Positions 33,601 through 38,102 of a stretch of DNA of 38,102 nucleotides are shown here, piece by piece. Source of the stretch: Streptacidiphilus melanogenes (GTDB taxonomy: Bacteria; Actinomycetota; Actinomycetes; Streptomycetales; Streptomycetaceae); contig NZ_BBPP01000051.1 in assembly GCF_000787835.1 (NCBI RefSeq), forward strand, positions 18,903-57,004, read 5' to 3'. Position 1 is the first letter of the stretch, and each line of letters begins with the position of its first letter. The translations under genes were made by a program, and so were the position numbers. The notes below the pieces were generated by a model. That model was given only the letters and a program-made list of their open reading frames with translations. It was not told where the DNA came from and searched no databases.

Positions 33601-36208
33601 GCTGGGCGAGGGCGGTGGTGAAGCTCTCCGCCTCGGCGCGGTCGCGGCGCAGGGCGGGGGCGAAGCCGGCGTCCTCGGTGACGCACCCCTGCGCGAGCGC
33701 GGTGAGGGTGCCGTCCGGGCCGAGCTCCAGGAACGTGCGGACGCCCTGGCGCTCCAGGGTCTCGACGGCGTCGGCGAAGCGGACGGCCTCGCGGACGTGG
33801 CGCACCCAGTAGTCGGGAGTGGTGAGGTCGGCGGACCGGTCGAGGGTGGAGACGATCGGGATCCGGGGGGCGTCGAAGGTCAGACCGGCTACGACGGCGC
33901 GGAACTCGTCCAGCATCGGGTCCATCAGCGGCGAGTGGAACGCGTGACTGACCGTCAGGCGCTTGGTCTTGCGACGCTGCGCCGCCAGCTGCTCCGCCAC
34001 GGCCAGCACGGCCGCCTCGGTGCCCGAAAGCACCACCGAGGTCGGGCCGTTGACCGCCGCGATCCCCACCTCGGCGGTCAGCAGCGGCAGCACCTCGTCC
34101 TCGGACGCCTGCACCGCCACCATCGCGCCACCCGAAGGCAGCGCCTGCATCAGACGACCACGCGCCGCCACAAGCTTCGCCGCGTCGCCGAGCGAGAGCA
34201 CACCCGCCACATGCGCCGCCGCGATCTCGCCGATCGAGTGACCGGCCAGGAAGTCCGGCCGCACACCCCAGGACTCGACAAGCCGGAACAGTGCCACCTC
34301 AAGGGCGAACAACGCAGGTTGCGTGTACGCCGTCTCGTCGATCCGTTCCCCGACGTCCTTCAACGGGCGGTCAAGGTGCCGGTCCACCTCCGCGCACACC
34401 GTGTCGAACGCCGCCGCGAACACCGGGAACGCCTCATACAGCTCACGGCCCATCCCGGCCCGCTGACTGCCCTGGCCCGCGAACAGGAACGCCGTGCGAC
34501 CGGCCGTGCCCGCCCGGCCGGTGACCACCCGGGCCGCCGACTCGCCACGGGCCAGCGACTCCAGCCCGCGCCGCAGCTCCTCGGGCTCGCCGCCCACCAA
34601 GGCCGCCCGGTACTCGAACGCCGCCCGCGTCGTGGCCAGCGAGTAGGCGACGTCGGCGACGGCCGTCCCGGCCCCGGCGTCCAGACGGCTCAGCAGCCGC
34701 GCGGCCTGCGCGCGCAGCGCGTCCGTCGTACGGCCGGACAGCACCCAGGGCACCACCGGGGTCCGTTCCGCGGACGCAGGCTGCTCCTCGGCAGCCTCCG
34801 GGGCCTCAGCCGTCGGGGCCTGCTCCAGGATGATGTGCGCGTTGGTGCCGCTGAAGCCGAACGACGACACCGCCGAGCGGCGCGGCTCGCCGGTCTCCGG
34901 CCAGTCCCGCTCCTCCGTCAGCAGCTCCACCGCACCTGCCGACCAGTCCACGTGCGTGGACGGCTCGGTGACGTGCAGGGTCTTCGGCAGCACGCCATGA
35001 CGCATCGCCATGACCATTTTCATGATCCCGGCAGCGCCGGCGGCGGCCTGGGTGTGGCCCAGGTTCGACTTGACCGAGCCCAGCCACAGCGGCCGGTCCG
35101 CCGGACGCGCCTGCCCGTAGGTGGCCAGCAGCGCCTGCGCCTCGATCGGGTCGCCCAGCGTGGTGCCGGTGCCGTGCGCCTCGACCACGTCGACCTGGTC
35201 GCCGGTGAGGGCGGCCCCCGCGAGCGCCTGCCTGATGACGCGCTGCTGCGACGGACCGTTGGGCGCGGTCAGCCCGTTGCTCGCGCCGTCCTGGTTGACC
35301 GCGCTGCCGCGCACGACGGCGAGGACGGGGTGCCCGTTCCGCTGCGCGTCCGAGAGCCGCTCGACCAGCAGCATGCCGACGCCCTCACCCCAGCCGGTAC
35401 CGTCCGCGGCGTCCGAGAACGCCTTGCACCGTCCGTCGGTCGCCAGGCCGCGCTGACGGCTGAACTCCACGAAGGTGCCCGGCGTCAGCATCACGGTGAC
35501 ACCACCGGCCAGGGCCAGCGTCGACTCCCCCGAGCGCAGCGACTGGCAGGCCAGGTGCAGGGCCACCAGCGACGAGGAGCAGGCGGTGTCGATCGTCACC
35601 GCCGGACCCTCCAGGCCCAGCGTGTAGGACACCCGGCCCGAGGCGATGCTCGCCGAGGTGCCCGTGCCGACCTGGCCCTCCAGGCCCTCGACCGACTGCT
35701 GGAGCAGCACACCGTACTCGTTGTACATCACGCCGACGAAGACACCGGTGCGGCTGCCCTTGAGCGTGGCCGGGTCGATCCCGGCCCGCTCGAACGCCTC
35801 CCAGGAGGTCTCCAGCAGCAGGCGGTGCTGCGGGTCCATCGACATCGCCTCACGCGGGCTGATGCCGAAGAACGCCGGGTCGAACGCCCCCGCGCGGTGC
35901 AGGAAGCCGCCCTCACGGGAGTAGGACGTCCCCGGGTGGTCCGGGTCCGGGTGGTAGAGGTTCTCCACGTCCCAGCCACGGTCCTCCGGGAAGAACGACA
36001 CCGCGTCCCGCCCGTCGGCCACCAGATCCCACAAGCCCTCCGGCGAGGCGACACCGCCCGGGAACCGGCAGGCCATGCCGACGATCGCGATCGGCTCCTG
36101 TTCGCCGTCCTCGTACTCCTTCAGTCGGCGACGCGTCTCGTGGAGATCCGCCGTCACCCGCTTCAGGAAGTACCGAAGCTTCTCCTCGGCCGCCATCTCA
36201 GCCGGCAT
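24617..36208 (-). CDS. Terminal modular PKS, two KS-AT-DH-KR-ACP modules + thioesterase
   Basis: 3,863-residue last protein of the assembly line. An N-terminal coiled-coil docking helix (1-36) is followed by the penultimate module: KS 38-462, AT about 571-888 (GHSIGE, HAFHS: malonyl-type), DH about 922-1190 ([18 protein letters not shown]), KR about 1409-1580 ([11 protein letters not shown]), ACP Ser near 1722. Final module: KS 1783-2210 (Cys near 1955), AT about 2317-2620 (GHSVGE, HAFHS), DH about 2672-2940 ([18 protein letters not shown]), KR about 3187-3360 ([11 protein letters not shown]), ACP Ser near 3502. The TE spans about 3610-3863 with GHSTGG near 3692 and [11 protein letters not shown] near the end. 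All catalytic motifs are present and there is no ER. Each module should add a two-carbon unit and leave a double bond; the TE cyclises or hydrolyses the chain. GAGAGGTGA precedes ATG 36208. Confidence 0.97.
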   Translation of the reverse strand: MPAEMAAEEKLRYFLKRVTADLHETRRRLKEYEDGEQEPIAIVGMACRFPGGVASPEGLWDLVADGRDAVSFFPEDRGWDVENLYHPDPDHPGTSYSREGGFLHRAGAFDPAFFGISPREAMSMDPQHRLLLETSWEAFERAGIDPATLKGSRTGVFVGVMYNEYGVLLQQSVEGLEGQVGTGTSASIASGRVSYTLGLEGPAVTIDTACSSSLVALHLACQSLRSGESTLALAGGVTVMLTPGTFVEFSRQRGLATDGRCKAFSDAADGTGWGEGVGMLLVERLSDAQRNGHPVLAVVRGSAVNQDGASNGLTAPNGPSQQRVIRQALAGAALTGDQVDVVEAHGTGTTLGDPIEAQALLATYGQARPADRPLWLGSVKSNLGHTQAAAGAAGIMKMVMAMRHGVLPKTLHVTEPSTHVDWSAGAVELLTEERDWPETGEPRRSAVSSFGFSGTNAHIILEQAPTAEAPEAAEEQPASAERTPVVPWVLSGRTTDALRAQAARLLSRLDAGAGTAVADVAYSLATTRAAFEYRAALVGGEPEELRRGLESLARGESAARVVTGRAGTAGRTAFLFAGQGSQRAGMGRELYEAFPVFAAAFDTVCAEVDRHLDRPLKDVGERIDETAYTQPALFALEVALFRLVESWGVRPDFLAGHSIGEIAAAHVAGVLSLGDAAKLVAARGRLMQALPSGGAMVAVQASEDEVLPLLTAEVGIAAVNGPTSVVLSGTEAAVLAVAEQLAAQRRKTKRLTVSHAFHSPLMDPMLDEFRAVVAGLTFDAPRIPIVSTLDRSADLTTPDYWVRHVREAVRFADAVETLERQGVRTFLELGPDGTLTALAQGCVTEDAGFAPALRRDRAEAESFTTALAQLHTRGVRLDWESVFAGTDARRVDLPTYAFQHELFWPRPLTGWVGDVASAGLGAADHPLLGASLALADADGHLFTGRLALDSHPWLADHAVAGTVLLPGTAFVELAIRAGDQVGCGRLDELSLEVPLFLPAKGAVRVQLWVGTADDSGRRTVNLYSQPEDAPDEEPWTRHATGVLAPDAATQPAAELVAWPPAGAEPVDVEALYDGFAAAGFGYGPVFQGLRKAWRHRGELFAEVELPEESRTEAGFFGLHPALLDASLHAIGLGGVLEDTGQARLPFAWSGVSLHAAGAVDLRVRIAPQGPDTVALTLADGTGAPVASVESLVLRPVAMEQLAASRAAHHDSLFRLDWTSLSLADAQQADAADGSWAVLGSADGLGLAGAVAYPDLDALLAAVHAGAEAPRTLLAAFGEPEGDDIAATTHRSAHRALALLQRWLAEEPLADARLVVLTRGAVATGTGDEVTDLPSAAVWGLLRSAQSENPDRIVLVDMDADAASPAVLTAALDTGEPQLALRAGVAYAPALVREPVTGEASPPAVDPEGTVLVTGATGSLGAVVARHLVTAYGARRLLLVSRRGAQAPGGAELAAELGELGAEVALAACDVADRDALAAVLGSLQHPLTAVVHTAGVLDDGILSSLTPERIDSVLRPKVDAAWHLHELTKDQDLAAFVLFSSAAGTFGTAGQANYAAANAFLDALAQQRRGIGLPATSLGFGPWAEDAGMAGESDGSTRQRMARGGVGALTAEEGLALLDAALGTGRPALVPIHLDPAGLRVQAEAGLLPPLLRGLVRVPMRRAASAAAAAGASELAQRLAALPEADREAALLELVRAEAAGVLGYAGAHAVEGDRAFKDLGIDSLTAVELRNRLNAVTGLRLPATLVFDYPNPAALAEQLDTELRGSAPADAVPATGLPATAGVSDDPIAIIGMACRYPGGVTSPEDLWRLVADGVDGVSGFPTDRDWPLEALYHSDPEQPGTSYTREGGFLHDAAGFDPAFFGISPREAVSVDPQHRLLLETSWEAFERAGIDPATLRGSRTGVFAGVMYGDYAPLLMASADALEGYVGTGSSSSVASGRVSYTFGLEGPAVTIDTACSSSLVALHLAAQALRSGECSLALAGGSVVMASPSPFVEFSRQRGLAADGRCKAFSAEADGTSWAEGVGMLLVERLSDARRNGHPVLAIVRGSAVNQDGASNGLTAPNGPAQQRVIKQALANAGLSAAQVDVVEAHGTGTPLGDPIEAQALLATYGREHTAEHPLWLGSIKSNLGHTQAAAGAAGIMKMVMAMRHGVLPRTLHVGERTPHVDWEAGAVELLTEQQDWPQTGEPRRAAVSSFGFSGTNAHVIIEQAAEPEEPPASEPAASGTAVVPWVLSARSEPGLRGQAERLLAWLDAEPEVGTADVACALATSRTAFEHRAALVGADREELTDALRALARAETTAPRVVAGQTGRAGRTAFLFTGQGAQRAGMGAELYEAFPVFAEAFDAVCAELDRHLDGSLKEIVFTGERIDETGRTQPALFALQVALFRLVESWGVKPGFLAGHSVGELAAAHVAGVFSLGDAAKLVAVRGRLMQALPSGGAMVAVQASEDEVLSLLAGREDEVGIAAVNGPLAVVLSGVEQAVQEVAEKLAAEGRRTKRLTVSHAFHSPLMEPMLAEFRAVAESLEFHEPRIPIVSTLDQDADLGTPDYWVRHVREAVRFADAVQTLEGEGVRTFLELGPDGTLSTLGQDCVTEEAHFASVLRRDRPEAETFTTALAGLYVRGVKLDWEAVFAGTGSRRVDLPTYAFQRERYWPKPYAGTFGDVSSAGLGAANHPLLGASLSLADADGHVFTGRLALDTHPWLADHAVMGAVLLPGTAFVELAIRAGDQAGCDRLEELTLEAPLVLPERGAVRVQVTVSAPDASGHCRFSLHSRPEDAPLDLPWTRHATGELAAGLPAAAFDTAEWPPTGAEPVPVDGLYDGFAALGFDYGPAFRGVRAAWRRDGELFAELALPEDQRAQATAFGLHPALLDSALHTLALGGILPETVGGRLPFAWSGVRLHATGASELRARVRPQGENGIALELSDATGAAVAAVDSLALRPISPEQLGAAGGGLGDALFGREWVAVPVPGEAVAVGPDWAVLGVDREDDGTAVEAIHAGGTPAHADLAALAAAVAAGAPMPRIVLAPCPRLVADGLDVVSAAHEAAHRALDLVQRWLTQECADEARLVLVTRGALATRPGEDVTDLPSAAVWGLLRSAQTENPDRFVLIDIDDHEDSARVLPAALALDEPQLAVRDGRILAPRLTRVALPGRPAEPGLSAEPDQAAEPGDPAPTGRATWNPSGTVLLTGASGSLGRLLAGHLVAEHGVRHLLLVSRRGETAEGAAELQRRLAELGAEVRFAACDAADRTAMAQLLAAVPAEHPLTAVVHAAGVLDDGAVVSLTPDRVDRVLRPKVDAAWLLHELTMDQQLDAFVLFSSASGVLGGPGQANYAAGNAFLDALAEHRRAHGLRATSLAWGLWAGSGGMTGDLTEADLQRMARGGVAPLSDTEGLALFDAAGALDETVLVPVRLNLAGLRAHAAATGQLPALLRGLVRVPVRRAAAGEQETAGALAERLAGRTEGEREAVLLDLVRAHAAAALGHPGPESVETERGFLELGFDSLTSVELRNRLALATGLRLPATLLFDHPTPRQLAVRLRERLASADGPAGPGAGPESRPLGTIGAMLRTAAESGRSQEFMALLFAASRFRPTFGADPANAPVPELLRLAEGPEQPVLVCLPSLLAISGPHQYARIAAAFRGRRSVLAMPLPGFVEGEALPETAQAMLELSAQAVLRVTGGAPFALLGHSTGGLLAQAVAGRLEELGARPEGVVLVDTYAFADGGATGAAGEPSEPVTDTGESGALDAAAAVLPALTGAMLAREGGYVPMDDTRLTAMGGYLRLFAGWRPAAITAPTLLIKASEALPAPGAGEASAGAAVASWPLPHTEVDGLGDHFTVMEEHAAATAELIDQWLRSVG

Positions 36209-36252
36209 GTCAGGTCACCTCTCGGGGATGTTGCAGAAAGATCGGACGGTGG

Positions 36253-38102
36253 TCAGGAGATGCCGAATTCCTTGCCGATGAAGTCGAAGAGGTCGTCATC
36301 GGTGGCCTCGTCGAGCTGCTCCGCGACGGCGGCCTCCTCCTCGGCCGTGACCTGCTGGTCGTTCCACCGGGCGAGCAGGGACTGCAGGCGGCCGGCGATC
36401 CGCAGGTGACCCTCGCCGTCGGGGACCGCGCCCAGCAACGCCGCCTCCAACCGGTCCAGCTCCGCCAGCAGCGGCAGAACGGCCTGGGCCGGGTCCGGCA
36501 CTGACTGCGCCCGCAGCAGGTCGACCAGGGCCGTCGGCGACGGGTAGTCGAAGACCAGCGTGGCCGGGAGTCGCAGGCCGGTGACCCCGTTGAGGCGGTT
36601 GCGCAGCTCGACGGCGGTCAGCGAGTCGAAGCCCAGGTCCTTGAAGGCCCGGTCGGCCTCCACGGCATGCGGCCCGGCATAGCCGAGAACCGCCGCGACC
36701 TCCGAGCAGACCAACTCCAGCAGGACGGCGTCGCGCTCGGCCTCGGGCACGCCCGCGAGCCGCTCGGCCAGGCTCGGGCCGCTGACCTCGACCGCGCGCC
36801 GCTTGGACACCCGGACCAGGCCACGCAGCAGCGGGGGCAGCAGACCCGCCTCCGCCTGCGCCCGCAGACCGGCCAGTTCCAGCCGGACCGGCACCAGGAC
36901 CGGCTCGCCGGAGCGCGCCGACGCGTCCAGCAGTGCCAGACCCTCCGCCGAGGAGAGCGGCAGCACACCGCCGCGCGCCATGCGCTCGACGTCGGCCGAG
37001 CCCAACTCGCCCGCCATGCCGCCGTCCTCGGCCCACAGACCCCAAGCCAGCGAGGTCGCCGGCAGGCCTGCCGAGCGGCGGTGCTGGGCGAGGGCGTCCA
37101 GGAAGCTGTTGGCCGCCGCGTAGTTGCCCTGGCCGGCGTTGCCGAAGACCCCGGCGGCCGAGGAGAACAGCAGGAAGGCGGACAGATCCTGATTCTTGGT
37201 CAGCTCGTGCAGGTGCCAGGCCGCGTCCACCTTCGGGCGCAGCACGGCATCCATCCGCTCGGGGGTGAGGGACGAGATCACGCCGTCGTCCAGCACACCG
37301 GCGGTGTGCACCACGGCGGTCAGCGGGTGCTCCAGCGAGCCCAGCAGGGCCGCGAGTGCGGCGCGGTCCGCCACGTCGCAGGCCGCGAACTGCGCCTCGG
37401 CGCCCAGCTCGTCGAGTTCGGCCGCCAGCGCGGCCCCACCGGGTGCCTCGGCACCGCGCCGGGAGACCAGCAGCAGGCGACGCGCGCCGTACTCCGTCAC
37501 CAGGTGCCGCGCCACCACCGCGCCCAGCGAACCGGTCGCGCCGGTCAGCAGCACCGTCCCCTCCGGGTCCACCGCCGGGAGCGGCGGCTCCTCCGCCGCG
37601 AGCGGGACGCGCGCCAGGCGCGGTGCGAAGGCCGCCCCGGCACGCAGCGCGAGCTGCGGCTCGCCCGAGTCGACGGCGGCGGCGAGCACGGCCTGCGAGG
37701 TCGCGTCGTCGTCGAGGTCGAGCAGCACGATGCGGCCGGGGTTCTCCGACTGCGCCGAACGCACCAGACCCGCCACGGCAGCCGAGACCAGGTCGCGGAT
37801 GTCCTCACCGTCGGCGGCAGCCACCGCGCCACGGGTCACGAGGACCAGGCGCGAGTGCGCGAAGGCCTCCTCGGCCAGCCAGGTCCGCAGCAGCTCCAGC
37901 GCACGGGTGACGGCCGCGTGGGTGGCAGCCGCCACATCCGCTCCGTCGGACTGGGCCGGCGGCCACGCAACCACCACGGTGTCCGGCAGCAGCTCAGCGA
38001 GCTTGATCAGGTCGTCACAGCGTTCGGCACCCGGAAGTCCGAGAACGTCGTCCCCGAGCACCGCCACGGTGCCGAGGACGCCGGTGGCGGGCAGTGCCAC
38101 GG
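36253..38102 (-). CDS. Modular PKS, C-terminal KR-ACP-docking end (partial)
   Basis: C-terminal 615 or so residues of a PKS protein that enters from the right edge; its true start is outside. Visible: the structural half of a KR with [10 protein letters not shown] and [18 protein letters not shown]; the catalytic KR with [23 protein letters not shown] (B-type) and [11 protein letters not shown]; an ACP with [18 protein letters not shown]; and a C-terminal docking domain with [13 protein letters not shown] and a final acidic helix ending [14 protein letters not shown]. The stop lies 44 bp before the ATG of the terminal PKS. The charged C-terminal helices here and the N-terminal coiled coil of the next protein form the expected docking pair. 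The module's KS, AT and DH, if any, lie outside the window. Confidence 0.95.
   Translation of the reverse strand, partial: VALPATGVLGTVAVLGDDVLGLPGAERCDDLIKLAELLPDTVVVAWPPAQSDGADVAAATHAAVTRALELLRTWLAEEAFAHSRLVLVTRGAVAAADGEDIRDLVSAAVAGLVRSAQSENPGRIVLLDLDDDATSQAVLAAAVDSGEPQLALRAGAAFAPRLARVPLAAEEPPLPAVDPEGTVLLTGATGSLGAVVARHLVTEYGARRLLLVSRRGAEAPGGAALAAELDELGAEAQFAACDVADRAALAALLGSLEHPLTAVVHTAGVLDDGVISSLTPERMDAVLRPKVDAAWHLHELTKNQDLSAFLLFSSAAGVFGNAGQGNYAAANSFLDALAQHRRSAGLPATSLAWGLWAEDGGMAGELGSADVERMARGGVLPLSSAEGLALLDASARSGEPVLVPVRLELAGLRAQAEAGLLPPLLRGLVRVSKRRAVEVSGPSLAERLAGVPEAERDAVLLELVCSEVAAVLGYAGPHAVEADRAFKDLGFDSLTAVELRNRLNGVTGLRLPATLVFDYPSPTALVDLLRAQSVPDPAQAVLPLLAELDRLEAALLGAVPDGEGHLRIAGRLQSLLARWNDQQVTAEEEAAVAEQLDEATDDDLFDFIGKEFGIS

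Noticed and set aside
24455..36409. Long plus-strand open frames opposite the terminal PKS (24455-26602, 26798-32122, 32330-36409)
   Set aside because: Same codon-bias shadow effect; no recognisable domain and composition typical of antisense high-GC coding DNA.

Overview
The window is very GC-rich, uses GTG and TTG as well as ATG starts, and carries a giant modular type I polyketide synthase (PKS), a LAL-family regulator, an Sfp-type phosphopantetheinyl transferase and NarL-type two-component genes. This points to a filamentous actinomycete, most likely Streptomyces or Kitasatospora. It is an internal piece of a PKS gene cluster; both ends cut through PKS genes.

Layout. (1) 1-7426, minus: start of the first PKS protein, with a bare loading ACP, one complete KS-AT-DH-KR-ACP module and the KS plus the start of the AT of a second module; it runs off the left edge. 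(2) 7702-12562: an island that is not obviously biosynthetic, made of two coupled bacterial PH-domain membrane proteins (YdbT/YdbS type), a small membrane protein, and a divergent NarL-type sensor kinase/response regulator pair. (3) 12677-19740: starter-unit supply and carrier activation. It holds an adenylate-forming ligase, a PPTase overlapping a PptH-like metallophosphoesterase, a free-standing acyltransferase, and, divergently, a DavA-like amidase and a DavB-like FAD amino-acid 2-monooxygenase followed by a small HTH protein. (4) 20772-23597, plus: large LAL/LuxR regulator. (5) 23707-38102, minus: type II thioesterase, a two-module terminal PKS with TE, and the C-terminal KR-ACP-docking end of the PKS protein before it.

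How it works together (inference from families). The FAD enzyme oxidatively decarboxylates a basic amino acid (arginine, lysine or ornithine) to an omega-guanidino or omega-amino amide. The nitrilase-family amidase hydrolyses this to the acid, the ligase activates it, and the free-standing acyltransferase loads it on the N-terminal ACP of PKS1. This is the logic known for guanidinobutanoate-primed polyketides such as azalomycin and kanchanamycin. Every module seen complete is KS-AT(malonyl-type)-DH-KR(B-type)-ACP without ER, so the visible parts would build conjugated alkene units and the TE would release the chain. The product is therefore probably an amino- or guanidino-capped polyene; its length cannot be read from this window.

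The most interesting non-coding signal is a repeated TAGGGG-type direct repeat with about one helical turn of spacing. It lies upstream of PKS1, the ligase, the acyltransferase operon and the amidase/monooxygenase operon, reads in the direction of transcription each time, and in several cases stands about 22-24 bp before a -10-like hexamer. It looks like the operator of a pathway activator.
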